Assembly: GCA_946409675.1 (NCBI GenBank)
Contig: CAMJXI010000013.1
Coordinates: 1-14,643 of the forward strand
From: an uncultured Lactobacillus sp.
GTDB taxonomy: Bacteria; Bacillota; Bacilli; Lactobacillales; Lactobacillaceae
Reading direction: 5' to 3'
Length of the DNA stretch: 14,643 nucleotides
Part shown: one piece after another, positions 1-7,904 of the stretch
Position numbering within the stretch: the stretch's first letter is position 1
Layout: every line of letters begins with the position of its first letter
The notes under the pieces: model-generated
Database searches by the model: none
What the model saw: the letters and a program-made list of their open reading frames with translations, nothing else
Told to the model about the DNA's origin: nothing
Program-made: the position numbers and the translations under genes

Positions 1-702
1 TGGTTTAATTTCCTCTTATTTAACACCAACAACCCGCTTAATCAGATTATGACAATTTCCTTCATTGATTTTATGAATGATACCTCCCCAATTAAGTATG
101 TCCAAGTAATTGGTAGTGGGATTGTCTACTTCGTCATCATTATTTTGGGCTTGTACCTTGCTGGCGGAAAAGACATCTTCAGCCGGCTCTTAAATCCAAT
201 CAAGAAGCACCAAACGAAGGCCATCTTACTTGGAATTATTGGTTTCGTTGCACTTTATGTCCTGGGAAATTTTTTGGCAGTTTATATTCCCACGATCGTT
301 GGCGATGACGTCTCCAAAAGCATTTCAATGGGGCAATGGGTTTCAGTTCCCATCTATATCGTAGTCACAATCCAGCAGTTTTTCATTACACTAGCCAACC
401 AGATTACTTTTATCATGTTTTTCCTGGCTAGTTGCCAATTATTCAACGTTTCAAGCGAGCACTCCTGGCTCCATTGGCGGATGATTTTGGCCGGTGCTCT
501 TGGCGTCTTACTCGTTGCGGTCACCAGAATCACACCTTTAACACCTAATTTTCTACCCAATATTTTAACCATTGGCTTGCCCCAACTATGGCTGTGGCAC
601 GTTTACCGGAAACAAGATACCGCGCTCATTCCTTGGTTAATCTATTACCTACCGATTCGGATTGGCGTTCTAGCAATTCTGTTAATCAGCATCTTCGAAT
701 AA
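1..702 (+). CDS. Polytopic membrane protein, 5' end missing
   Basis: The reading frame is open from base 1 with no stop, so the first ATG at 49 is probably internal and the true start lies left of the window. The visible part is about 233 residues and strongly hydrophobic, with about six likely membrane segments: near residues 20-40, 57-80, 100-130 (perhaps two), 145-160, 165-185 and 195-215, counted from the ATG at 49. I do not recognise the family. I looked for the EExxxR and FxxxH motifs of CPBP intramembrane proteases and did not find them. No signal or catalytic motif is evident. The gene converges on rlmH and shares a terminator hairpin with it (719-768). Its function is unknown; being an integral membrane protein is the only safe statement. 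Confidence 0.7.
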   Translation, partial: WFNFLLFNTNNPLNQIMTISFIDFMNDTSPIKYVQVIGSGIVYFVIIILGLYLAGGKDIFSRLLNPIKKHQTKAILLGIIGFVALYVLGNFLAVYIPTIVGDDVSKSISMGQWVSVPIYIVVTIQQFFITLANQITFIMFFLASCQLFNVSSEHSWLHWRMILAGALGVLLVAVTRITPLTPNFLPNILTIGLPQLWLWHVYRKQDTALIPWLIYYLPIRIGVLAILLISIFE

Positions 703-716
703 ATTTATTTCCAATC

Positions 717-772
717 AAAAAAAGTAAGAATTTCAGCCCACAAACTCGGGGTGAAATTCTTACTTTTTATTT
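717..772. terminator. Bidirectional intrinsic terminator between the membrane protein gene and rlmH
   Basis: A perfect 17-base inverted repeat (719-735 with 752-768) encloses a 16-base loop. An A-run lies on the left flank and a T-rich run on the right, so RNA from either strand forms a hairpin followed by U residues. It lies between converging stop codons, ending the plus-strand gene (stop at 702) and rlmH (stop at 774-776). Confidence 0.9.
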
Positions 773-773
773 T

Positions 774-1253
774 CTATTTGTGGTACGTACTACCAGCATT
801 AATCATGAATGCCCGGTATATCTGTTCGCTCAAGACCACGCGCATTAGTTGATGCGGTAACGTAAATTTCCCAAAACTGACACTTTGATCAGACCTTTGT
901 AAGACATTTTCTCCCAGACCATTCGATCCACCAATCACGAAAACGATGGAACTATGCCCATAGGTCTGCAGATCCTTGATTTTCTTGGCCAACAATTCGG
1001 AGCTCATTTGTTCACCCAAAATTTCCAAGGTAATCACAAAATCCTGGTCCTTGATCTTCGCCAGAATCTTTTCCCCTTCAGTTTCCTTGATTTGGTCGAT
1101 TTCCTTAGCACTCAAATTTTCTGGAGCCTGTTCATCTTTTACCTCAACAACCGTAAGCCCACCAAAGCGACTCATTCGCTTCGTATACTCAGCAATTGCC
1201 TGTGTAAAATATTTTTCTTTGATTTTACCCACACCAATAATCTTTATTCCCAA
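774..1253 (-). CDS. rlmH: 23S rRNA (pseudouridine1915-N3)-methyltransferase RlmH
   Basis: RlmH is a small SPOUT (trefoil-knot) methyltransferase. It uses S-adenosylmethionine to methylate N3 of pseudouridine 1915 in helix 69 of 23S rRNA, acting on assembled 70S ribosomes as a homodimer. The 159 residues match the usual family length. Visible signatures are the N-terminal [12 protein letters not shown] stretch, the glycine-rich SAM loop GGSNGLG (residues 108-114), the TLPHQL segment (131-136) and the conserved C-terminal YHK (157-159). The start is TTG at 1251-1253: GAGGG lies six bases upstream, and the N-terminus begins where family members begin. Its predicted promoter overlaps two DnaA boxes (see separate entry). 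As in many Firmicutes it follows htrA at the end of the wal block, but 473 bp and a terminator separate them, so it is probably its own unit. Confidence 0.96.
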   Translation of the reverse strand: MGIKIIGVGKIKEKYFTQAIAEYTKRMSRFGGLTVVEVKDEQAPENLSAKEIDQIKETEGEKILAKIKDQDFVITLEILGEQMSSELLAKKIKDLQTYGHSSIVFVIGGSNGLGENVLQRSDQSVSFGKFTLPHQLMRVVLSEQIYRAFMINAGSTYHK

Positions 1254-1286
1254 AGTTATCCCTCAATTCACAACTTATTAACATCA

Positions 1287-1315
1287 ATTATACACAATGT
1301 GGAAAACCCTGTGAC
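1287..1315 (-). promoter_or_regulatory. Predicted rlmH promoter overlapped by two DnaA boxes
   Basis: On the minus strand, a perfect TATAAT (1287-1292) lies 17 bases from GTCACA (1310-1315; 4 of 6 matches to TTGACA), placing the transcript start about 27 bases before the TTG codon of rlmH. Two sequences fitting the DnaA-box consensus TTWTNCACA lie in it: TTATACACA (1288-1296, plus strand) covers the -10 element, and TTTTCCACA (1298-1306, minus strand) sits in the spacer. DnaA binding would be expected to block RNA polymerase; that regulatory effect is inference. Confidence 0.65.
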
Positions 1316-1491
1316 TATATTTAGTGGTCTAAAATAATTACCCACTATTTGTGGTATATACCTAATTCTTCTTAATAAATTTTTAAATATTTGTGCACAT
1401 TTTCTCTTTCCTTAACAATATCACAAACTTTTTGCTTCAAACCCTATCACACCGGGCTGAACGTCCGTTCTATCAAAAGAATATACTTTTT

Positions 1492-1600
1492 ATTTACACA
1501 CAATTCACAGGTTATCCACAGACTCTGTGGAATACAAAAGGCCGACTTTTACACAATTCACAGAGTTATCCACAATTTTGTGGATTTCGACTGTGTCTAA
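1492..1600. repeat. DnaA-box cluster with ~54-bp tandem duplication
   Basis: Two perfect TTATCCACA boxes lie at 1512-1520 and 1566-1574, exactly 54 bases apart. TTTTACACA at 1547-1555 also fits TTWTNCACA. One-mismatch boxes are ATTTACACA (1492-1500), TATTCCACA (1526-1534, minus) and TTAGACACA (1592-1600, minus). Each perfect box is preceded by the same 13-mer (1498-1510 and 1551-1563) and followed by an inverted partial box that makes a dyad: TCCACAG-ACT-CTGTGGA (1515-1531) and ATCCACAA-TT-TTGTGGAT (1568-1585). The arrangement therefore looks like a duplicated two-box module. No dnaA or dnaN gene is near, so this is probably not oriC itself but a DnaA-binding cluster. Confidence 0.85.
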
Positions 1601-1660
1601 ATAGTTCTTGACAACGCTTTTTTCCGAACAATTTTTGTTTCATAACACCTATTTGAGGCC

Positions 1661-1692
1661 AAAAAAAAATACCAGTCTTAAAAGGCTGATAT
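1661..1692 (-). terminator. htrA intrinsic terminator
   Basis: On the minus strand the RNA forms an 11-position stem with one mismatch and one G-U pair around a UU loop (about 1670-1692), followed by nine U residues (1661-1669). It lies 35 bases past the htrA stop codon and should separate htrA from rlmH. Confidence 0.85.
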
Positions 1693-1726
1693 ATCTTGGT
1701 TTTCTCGTTATCTAATTTAGTTATTT

Positions 1727-3016
1727 TTACTTCAAAGTGACGCTGACAGTTTGTTTTTTACCATCTCGGTAAATCTCAACACTGACTTTGTCGCCAATCT
1801 TATGGCTATACAAATTAGAATGCAGTGAAACAACATCCTCAACTTTTTTGCCATCCATTGCAACGATGACATCTTTTGCTTTCAACCCTGCATTTGAAGC
1901 GGCAGAATTTTTCGTTACTGAAGCAATGAAGACACCATAGTTGATGCTGTCAGGAAGATTCAATTGGCTCCGGCTATTGGTGGTTAGCTCAGAGACACTA
2001 CCGATGCTGACACCAAGCTTTGGTCTGGAAACCTTACCGTTTTTGACAAGTTGGTTGATAATCGTCACAACTTCATCACTAGGAATGGCAAAACCCATCC
2101 CTTCAACAGTACTACCATCCGTTGATGTGGATAACTTCATTGAGTTGATTCCCACCACTTGACCAGATGCGTTCACTAACGGGCCACCTGAGTTACCTGG
2201 GTTAATGGCTGCATCAGTTTGAATAACCGTTGTTTGGTTCGTCACGTTACCATAGTTATCGGTAATGTTAACCGTCCGGCTCTTCGCTGAAACAATCCCT
2301 TGCGTCACACTGGTTGCATATTCGCTACCGAGTGGTGAGCCAATCGCAATCACAGATTGACCTGGCTGCAAGTTCTTCGATTCACCAAATGAAGCCACAG
2401 TTGTGACATCACTTGCATCAATTGACAGAACGGCCAAATCGGTTTCACTATCTGTTCCGACAATCTTAGCTGATAATGTCTTACCTGATGACAAAATTAC
2501 GTTAATTTCATCAGATCCTGAAACTACGTGGTTATTCGTCACGATATAGGCTTTCCCATCAGATTTCAGGTAAATTACCCCAGAACCTTCACTGTAAGTC
2601 TGTAATGTGCCTGATGAGGATGAGTTACTGTCATCGCTGTTCTCACTGCTACCGCTTGTCGCGTCATTATCGCCTTGTGTTTGTTGTTGGTTGCCAAAAA
2701 AGTCCGTGCTAGAATTTTGCGTCTGTAAGTTGATGACAGATACAACGGCGCCATTCACCTTGTTAAAGGCACTAGTCATTGTTCCGGCAGATTTTGTGCT
2801 GACGTTTGAGACTGACGCATCATCTTTTGAAACAGAAACACTAGGTACATTGGCTGTTGCGAGCTGCGACATTCCGTAGTAGCTCGCCCCGCCACCTAAG
2901 ATTCCTGATAGTGCGCCAACAGTAGCGGTTTTCCAAAGAATACCTTTGGTGGATTTAGTTTTTACATCACTTTTGTTTTCATTGTTATTAATATTGTTAT
3001 TTTCATTATTGTCCAT
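1727..3016 (-). CDS. htrA: Membrane-anchored serine protease HtrA (DegP/DegS family)
   Basis: HtrA is a surface quality-control protease that degrades misfolded exported proteins and processes some secreted ones. The 429 residues show, in order: an Asn-rich cytoplasmic start (1-15), one membrane anchor (about 25-49), a Ser/Asn/Gln/Asp-rich linker (about 99-136), a trypsin-like domain and a C-terminal PDZ domain (about 330-428). The catalytic triad is complete: His163 in TNNHVV, Asp193 in ETDLAVL and Ser276 in NPGNSGGPL. The start is ATG at 3014-3016 with AAAGGAG upstream. It is the last gene of the wal block proper, 90 bp after walJ, with its own likely promoter and its own terminator. In many Gram-positives htrA is induced by envelope stress; no CiaR or WalR repeat is obvious here. 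Confidence 0.97.
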   Translation of the reverse strand: MDNNENNNINNNENKSDVKTKSTKGILWKTATVGALSGILGGGASYYGMSQLATANVPSVSVSKDDASVSNVSTKSAGTMTSAFNKVNGAVVSVINLQTQNSSTDFFGNQQQTQGDNDATSGSSENSDDSNSSSSGTLQTYSEGSGVIYLKSDGKAYIVTNNHVVSGSDEINVILSSGKTLSAKIVGTDSETDLAVLSIDASDVTTVASFGESKNLQPGQSVIAIGSPLGSEYATSVTQGIVSAKSRTVNITDNYGNVTNQTTVIQTDAAINPGNSGGPLVNASGQVVGINSMKLSTSTDGSTVEGMGFAIPSDEVVTIINQLVKNGKVSRPKLGVSIGSVSELTTNSRSQLNLPDSINYGVFIASVTKNSAASNAGLKAKDVIVAMDGKKVEDVVSLHSNLYSHKIGDKVSVEIYRDGKKQTVSVTLK

Positions 3017-3066
3017 CGTAATCGCTCCTTTTCTACTCTCTTAGCTTAATTCAAAAATATGAAATT

Positions 3067-3097
3067 TTTATGAATTTAATTTAGAGAAGTATGTCAA
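3067..3097 (-). promoter_or_regulatory. Likely htrA promoter
   Basis: A perfect TTGACA -35 element (3092-3097, minus strand) lies in the walJ-htrA gap. The -10 is weak: CATAAA at 3067-3072 with a 19-base spacer, or TTCATA at 3069-3074 with 17. With no terminator between walJ and htrA, htrA may be expressed both by readthrough and from this promoter. Confidence 0.5.
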
Positions 3098-3106
3098 AAA
3101 GTGTGA

Positions 3107-3901
3107 TTAAACGGTAAATAGAGGCTGGGCGGTCGTTGGATCCGTCTTCAAGATCTCGAAATCACTCGCAACTTCGGGTTCTGCCCGCTCACACGTTTCA
3201 AGAGCTGCTTCATAAGCTACAGCCTTTGTATTGTTTTCCGGACTCAAATGCCCGAGGAAAACCTTCTTGGTGTGGCGGTCGACGATATCGACCAATGTTT
3301 GGCCGCCTGAATCGTTCGATAGATGTCCCGTGTCACTCAAAATACGTTGCTTCAAATCCCAACTATAAGGTCCCTCACGCAACATTTCTAAGTCGTGGTT
3401 AAATTCCAATAAGTAGGCGTCTGCACCCTTAATCTCGTCCTTAAGCCGGTCAGACACGTAACCTGTATCTGTTAAGAGACAGATTTTTTTGTCGTTTTCC
3501 ATGAACTGGTAAAATTGTGGTTCTGCAGCATCATGAGACACCAAAAAAGGATTCACATCGAGGTCATCAAGCTGCAAATGTTGTTCTGGTTCTAGTATTT
3601 TAATTTTGTCGGTAGGAATTTTGCCCATGCTACTCTTCCCTAAAATTGCATCCCAGGTTCCGGAATTAGCATAAACATTTAGGTTATAACGCCGCATTAA
3701 GACGCCTAAGCCCTTGATGTGATCGCTGTGCTCATGCGTAATAAAGATTGAGTCTAAATCCTCAATATTGCGGTTAACGGATGCTAAGAGTTCTTTGATT
3801 TTTTTGCCAGAGAAACCCGCATCCACCAAAACCTTGTGTTTTCCTGTCTCGATGTAAGTCGTATTACCGGACGAACTACTTGCTAAAATTGAAACCTTCA
3901 T
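3107..3901 (-). CDS. walJ: WalJ/YycJ, metallo-beta-lactamase-fold hydrolase
   Basis: This metallo-beta-lactamase-fold protein of the wal operon is thought from homologues to be a nuclease linking cell-wall signalling to DNA replication or repair; its substrate is not settled. The metal-binding residues are visible: THEHSDH (His56, His58, Asp60, His61), His123 in SHDAAE, Asp145 in LLTDTGY, His169 in EFNHDLEM, His193 in TGHLSND and His218 in LGHLSPE. Length is 264 aa, close to family size. I chose ATG at 3899-3901, which gives the family-typical start MKVSILASSSSGN and has GGAAG 11 bases upstream. A TTG at 3917-3919 would add six residues but abuts its Shine-Dalgarno sequence. The gene starts 21 bases after walI. 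Confidence 0.93.
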   Translation of the reverse strand: MKVSILASSSSGNTTYIETGKHKVLVDAGFSGKKIKELLASVNRNIEDLDSIFITHEHSDHIKGLGVLMRRYNLNVYANSGTWDAILGKSSMGKIPTDKIKILEPEQHLQLDDLDVNPFLVSHDAAEPQFYQFMENDKKICLLTDTGYVSDRLKDEIKGADAYLLEFNHDLEMLREGPYSWDLKQRILSDTGHLSNDSGGQTLVDIVDRHTKKVFLGHLSPENNTKAVAYEAALETCERAEPEVASDFEILKTDPTTAQPLFTV

Positions 3902-3922
3902 ACTAGTTGTTTCTTCCAATCC

Positions 3923-4732
3923 TTAAGAATTATCTGAGGCCGTGTTGGAAATGATAGCACCATTCAACGCGTTCACTCGTTTTATTTGCAAGTTTTTCGT
4001 ATTCTTATTTTCCACCCCAATTAACCAGGTTGGTAAATAAATGATGTTTCCTTTTACTTCAGTCATTTTGGTATAGCCTAGGATCACCCATTTAATGGAT
4101 GAGTCGTTCGGCAATTCACTGTACATATATAAATAGTTAACCGCTTCGGACTGACTAATTGTTTCTTGTTTCTCGCGCACTGGCACGACGTTTTCTTGGT
4201 AACTCTGCGTGTAACCAATAATGGCACTGTCACGAGAGTAGAAATGGAGTAAGCCTGTGCTATCAGTTAACTTGCCGTACTTCGTTTTTTGGGCAAAGAC
4301 AATTTCGTTAGTCGAAGAAAGCGCGTCGGAAATGACGTAGTCCGTCCCCTCCAAAATATTGGTGGAATTCTTTTTGAATTCGGTTAGTTTTTTAACTAAG
4401 TCATCGTGGTCTGAAAAAGTGATGGCCGTGTTTAAGCTACTACTCAAAATTTTCGTGTTTTTGTCGTAACTAACCCGTTGATCGACCAATTCAGTCATTT
4501 TAGACTGCAGCGAATCCGACACTTTGCTCGCTAAATAATACCCGTTAGAATAGCTCGTCGAGAGCTTAGGGGTCGTGATGTTATCAGCTTGCATCTCGGT
4601 TTTGATACTGTTCTCAGTTGAGTTTGGGGCATCCGTCGAAAGGGACGGTGTTTGCAAAATCGTGAAGAACAAAAAGATATCAATTGAGAGGAAGACTGTT
4701 AGAAAAATAATTTCGATTTTTTTGAAATCCAT
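3923..4732 (-). CDS. walI: WalI/YycI, membrane-anchored regulator of WalK
   Basis: WalI forms a membrane complex with WalH and WalK and modulates kinase activity: negatively in Bacillus subtilis, positively in Staphylococcus aureus. The 269 residues comprise a short cytoplasmic start (MDFKKIE), a single membrane segment at about 7-27 (IIFLTVFLSIDIFLFFTIL) and a large extracellular domain, the standard WalI layout. Sequence conservation in this family is low, so the call rests on topology, length and position between walH and walJ. The start is ATG at 4730-4732 with GAGGA seven bases upstream inside the end of walH. Only two bases separate it from the walH stop, suggesting translational coupling. 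Confidence 0.92.
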   Translation of the reverse strand: MDFKKIEIIFLTVFLSIDIFLFFTILQTPSLSTDAPNSTENSIKTEMQADNITTPKLSTSYSNGYYLASKVSDSLQSKMTELVDQRVSYDKNTKILSSSLNTAITFSDHDDLVKKLTEFKKNSTNILEGTDYVISDALSSTNEIVFAQKTKYGKLTDSTGLLHFYSRDSAIIGYTQSYQENVVPVREKQETISQSEAVNYLYMYSELPNDSSIKWVILGYTKMTEVKGNIIYLPTWLIGVENKNTKNLQIKRVNALNGAIISNTASDNS

Positions 4733-4734
4733 CT

Positions 4735-6057
4735 TTATTCCTCCCCCGTCACGTTGTTTTGAAAGCTAGCCAATTCAGTGGTTTCCCACTCAGAATAGGT
4801 TTTCCACTCATTATAAATCTCAAAATAATAAGTTGGCTTCAAATTGACTAGGTTATCCACAGAACTGTCTTCACTCATCGTAAAGCCAAGCTCAATTCTC
4901 TGAATACTTTCCCGTTTGATTCCGCGAGCGAGCAAATTAGCCACAACATCTGACGTCTTTGGTAAGGTCACTGTTTGGCTGTCTGCCGGAATAGGAATCT
5001 GCAAGTTAATGTTTGAGAAGTTGATGTTCACTCCTGAGTTAAAGAAATTAACCCGTAGTGCGGGTACGTTATCGTTCTCCAAAAAGACAGGCAGACCTTC
5101 GACATAGTTCCGGTAGCTGAGGTAATCGGAGCCCATCGCAAAATATCTGAGGTTGTTAACCTGCAAGCCAGACTTCATCAGATAATCAAAACTACGACTA
5201 AAGAGGCTCGTCGCTTTTTTGGGAATAGTGGTATCCGCATAGTTGGTGTAAGTTACTAAATCGTTCACGCGATCAACCACAATCCGCTTGTAAAGACCTG
5301 AAGTGTAAGTTGCGTTATCGTCGGTGACCTTACTCTCAATCTCGCTAGTTCCAAGTAGTTTAGAGACAAAGTAAGATTCTTGTTGTTGACTGGTCAAGTA
5401 GCTATAAATGTTAATTTTATTGCTGTCTAAATAAAATGGCGTGTAGTGCGTACCCACTTTTTCGAGGGAAACGGCCATGCTGTGGGTTGGTGCTTTGATT
5501 AGCTTTTTAGTCTTGGTTGAGGACCAGTCACTGTCCTTGAAGCGATACATCGTTTCGTTTTCATCAGATCCCAAATAAATATACTTGGAATCATTTAATG
5601 GAATAAACAGACGGTTAAATTCTTTATCGCTCTTCAGGTTCGAACTGGAAACTTGGTAGATTTTGGCAAAAGAATCAATGGTCAGCTTGTCAGGATAGGC
5701 AAGTTGGAGATAATCATCATTCTTCAGCATCTTTAAGTACTTCGATTTAGTAGTCACTGAACGGGTAATTCTACTTAAGTCATGTTTCTTTAATTCCTTG
5801 AATATTTCCACGGGAATATTTTTAGTTTGGTCATGAATTTGAAAACTTTCTCCGTTTTCGTCGCTAACAATCACGTCGGTCGGCAAAGCAATATTATTTA
5901 ATGATTCAAAATTCTGTTCTTCGACCTTTACGGACGAAGTGTTTGATGAAGTATTGTCGAATCGTTGGTCGTTGGTCCAGATAAAATACGAGAGGACCAA
6001 ACTAACAGCGATGGCTAGGACAAGACCTATTCGAATTAAAACGTTGCTAAATTTCAT
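4735..6057 (-). CDS. walH: WalH/YycH, membrane-anchored regulator of WalK
   Basis: WalH is the larger accessory protein of the WalRK system: one membrane helix plus an extracellular three-domain body that acts with WalI on the kinase. Here it has 440 residues, with the membrane segment at about 5-27 (IRIGLVLAIAVSLVLSYFIW) and the remainder outside. I chose ATG at 6055-6057 because GGAGGTG sits seven bases upstream; a GTG at 6073-6075 would add six residues but has no Shine-Dalgarno sequence of its own. The start overlaps the 3' end of walK by 11 bases, so translation of the two is probably coupled. A lone perfect DnaA box (4853-4861) falls within the coding sequence and is probably chance. 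Confidence 0.93.
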   Translation of the reverse strand: MKFSNVLIRIGLVLAIAVSLVLSYFIWTNDQRFDNTSSNTSSVKVEEQNFESLNNIALPTDVIVSDENGESFQIHDQTKNIPVEIFKELKKHDLSRITRSVTTKSKYLKMLKNDDYLQLAYPDKLTIDSFAKIYQVSSSNLKSDKEFNRLFIPLNDSKYIYLGSDENETMYRFKDSDWSSTKTKKLIKAPTHSMAVSLEKVGTHYTPFYLDSNKINIYSYLTSQQQESYFVSKLLGTSEIESKVTDDNATYTSGLYKRIVVDRVNDLVTYTNYADTTIPKKATSLFSRSFDYLMKSGLQVNNLRYFAMGSDYLSYRNYVEGLPVFLENDNVPALRVNFFNSGVNINFSNINLQIPIPADSQTVTLPKTSDVVANLLARGIKRESIQRIELGFTMSEDSSVDNLVNLKPTYYFEIYNEWKTYSEWETTELASFQNNVTGEE

Positions 6058-7897
6058 CCCATTCACCTCCGTCACTTAATGGTTCAAACGGCAAGGAAAT
6101 ATAGAACGTAGAGCCACGTCCCTCAGCACTATCCGCCCAAATTCGACCATGATGGGCCTCAACAACTTCCTTAGAAATTGCGAGTCCAAGCCCAGTACCA
6201 CCTTGTTTCCGAGAACGTGCCTTATCAACCCGGTAGAACCGGTCGAAGATTTTGTTCAAGTCCTTGCGCGGAATCCCTAAGCCTTGGTCGGAAATATTAA
6301 TGACAACGTGATTTTGCATTTGGACCAAACGAACGGTAATGACACCGCCGTCTGGGGAGTACTTGATGGCGTTGTTCATGATATTATCGAGTACTTGCGT
6401 CATTTTGTCGGTGTCAATTTCGACCCAAACATCTCGTGGCGTAAACTTACGCTTAATAGAATATTTCTTGGTTTTCTCGTCATCATCCGATTTTTCAATC
6501 ATCATATCAAAACGGTCAAGAATATAGCCTAAGAATTCGTTCAAGTTGACCCATTCAAGTTCCATTTTCGCAGTACCTTGGTCCATCCGAGATAAGCTCA
6601 AGAGATCATTAATCATCCGGATCATCCGCTCAGTCTCATCCTGAGTAACTTTCAAGAACTGTGGCGCAACTTTAGGGTCTTTCCAAGCGCCGTCGTTTAA
6701 CGCCTCGACATAGCTTCTCAGGCTGGTTAAAGGAGTCCGCAATTCATGTGAAACGTTCGAAACAAATTGCCGTTGTTCCCGTTCGTTTTTGTGTTGCTCG
6801 GTCACATCATGCAAGACACAAACAAGACCAGAAACGAACCCGGTAATTCTTTGAATTAACGAGAAGTTGGCGTGCAAAATTAATTCTCTTGAGCTGCCTT
6901 CGTTGATGCCAATAATCAATTCTTGTTGGTTGGACATCAAATCTTGCATAGTCATTTGGTCCTGTAATCCGAGGAGTTCGGTAATCGATTCCCCGATAAC
7001 TTCCTTTTCAGACTTGTTCAAAAAACTAAGGGCCATTTCATTGATGATGGTAATATTACCGTGCCGATCGGTCGCGATAACCCCATCGGTCATGTGCGTT
7101 AAGACGTTATCCAACCGCCTTCGTTCAGATTCCGAGACGTCTTGCGCCTCTTCAACACGAACAGAAAGGTTATTAACTGCCATAGCTAATTGACCCAATT
7201 CATCGTGGGAATAAACACGAACTTTGCCGGAATAGTCCCCACTGGCCATTCGGATGGCTTGCTTCTTCATTTCCTCGATTGGCCGCGTTATTGCCCGGGA
7301 AACAAGTAAGGCAATGACAGCTCCCAAAAGTGAGGCCACAAGAGAAGCAGTTAAGAAAGTCAGAGTAACTTCCCTAATGTCGGCAAAGACAGACTCCATG
7401 CTGGCCCGCACGTAAATAACCCCGGTTGCGGTCCCACCAGTTTGCGAACTAATTGGGGTAATCTGCACTAGGGAACTATTTCCATTATCTTTGACGATTT
7501 TGGAGAATTTTTGGTTACTAAAACTAACATCTTTGATATCCGAATTAGTTGAGCGTTGGCCTACTTTATCAGAATCGTTGATGTTGCTGACTGCACGAAT
7601 AATTCCCCGACCATCAATAACTTCCACGTCATTGATTTGCGAGGTATCGTAATCCGCCAAAATATTAGAAATCTCACGGTTTGCCTTGGTATAATCAGAC
7701 TTTTCCAGTTGGGTAGAAATCTGGTTGGTGATTAAAGAAGGTACTTGAATCGAGGTCTCAAAGGAGTCAATCGTATTTTGCTCAAGTTGCCGCGTGAAAT
7801 AAGCACCGATAATTTCAATCGTTGCTAAGAGCATCAACATGAAGACGATGGCTACTTTAAAATTAATTGACTGTAAAAACTTAACTTTATTATTCAT
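6047..7897 (-). CDS. walK: Sensor histidine kinase WalK (YycG/VicK)
   Basis: WalK is the membrane kinase of the essential wall-homeostasis system; it phosphorylates WalR. The 616 residues show: membrane helix 1 (about 13-33), an extracellular sensor domain with the PAS/Cache-like fold of the family (about 35-175), helix 2 (about 177-200), HAMP (about 200-252), cytoplasmic PAS (about 262-368), HisKA with the phospho-acceptor His384 in VSHELRTPL, and the ATPase domain with N box (DNIMNNAIKY, 504-513), G1 (DQGLGIP, 537-543), F box (FDRFYRVD, 551-558) and G2 (GGTGLGLA, 566-573). His268/Asp271 and His363/Glu367 match the zinc site described for S. aureus WalK. The extracellular domain is present, unlike in streptococcal VicK. 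The Shine-Dalgarno sequence is weak (GTGAGA), and a terminator-like hairpin precedes the gene. Confidence 0.98.
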   Translation of the reverse strand: MNNKVKFLQSINFKVAIVFMLMLLATIEIIGAYFTRQLEQNTIDSFETSIQVPSLITNQISTQLEKSDYTKANREISNILADYDTSQINDVEVIDGRGIIRAVSNINDSDKVGQRSTNSDIKDVSFSNQKFSKIVKDNGNSSLVQITPISSQTGGTATGVIYVRASMESVFADIREVTLTFLTASLVASLLGAVIALLVSRAITRPIEEMKKQAIRMASGDYSGKVRVYSHDELGQLAMAVNNLSVRVEEAQDVSESERRRLDNVLTHMTDGVIATDRHGNITIINEMALSFLNKSEKEVIGESITELLGLQDQMTMQDLMSNQQELIIGINEGSSRELILHANFSLIQRITGFVSGLVCVLHDVTEQHKNEREQRQFVSNVSHELRTPLTSLRSYVEALNDGAWKDPKVAPQFLKVTQDETERMIRMINDLLSLSRMDQGTAKMELEWVNLNEFLGYILDRFDMMIEKSDDDEKTKKYSIKRKFTPRDVWVEIDTDKMTQVLDNIMNNAIKYSPDGGVITVRLVQMQNHVVINISDQGLGIPRKDLNKIFDRFYRVDKARSRKQGGTGLGLAISKEVVEAHHGRIWADSAEGRGSTFYISLPFEPLSDGGEWDEI

Positions 7898-7904
7898 TAA
7901 TTCT

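Larger units (their letters stand above)
1254..1726. other. 473-bp rlmH-htrA intergenic region
   Basis: This gap holds no convincing protein gene; the short open frames here lack ribosome binding sites and family features. It contains the rlmH promoter with two DnaA boxes near 1287-1315, an AT-rich middle part (about 1320-1440) in which I see no clear element, the main DnaA-box cluster at 1492-1600, and the htrA terminator at 1661-1692. It could act as a DnaA-titrating or DnaA-responsive site outside the origin. Confidence 0.7.

Noticed and set aside
1..702. CPBP-type intramembrane protease
   Set aside because: Multi-pass topology fits, but the EExxxR and FxxxH motifs are not visible in the part present.
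588..848. 86-codon open frame crossing the end of the first gene and the terminator
   Set aside because: Overlaps the membrane protein frame, a terminator and the rlmH 3' end; no homology or ribosome binding site.
1459..1470. GAACG-TC-CGTTC dyad as an operator
   Set aside because: Only five-base arms with no promoter nearby; expected by chance.
1391..1611. Two overlapping 69-72 codon frames in the DnaA-box region
   Set aside because: Composition is explained by the repeated boxes; no ribosome binding site or recognisable protein feature.
1608..1636. Plus-strand promoter from TTGACA at 1608-1613
   Set aside because: No acceptable -10 at 16-18 bases and no plus-strand gene downstream; it faces the htrA terminator.
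1254..1726. Chromosomal origin oriC
   Set aside because: Box density is origin-like, but dnaA and dnaN are absent and I see no DnaA-trio repeat beside an AT-rich unwinding region; a DnaA-binding cluster fits better.
3902..3919. Upstream TTG start for walJ
   Set aside because: The AAGGA sequence abuts the TTG with no spacing, and family members begin at the ATG six codons later.
4853..4861. Perfect DnaA box inside walH
   Set aside because: A lone 9-mer within coding sequence with no neighbouring boxes; likely chance.
6058..6075. Upstream GTG start for walH
   Set aside because: The strong GGAGGTG lies downstream of it, correctly spaced for the ATG at 6055-6057.
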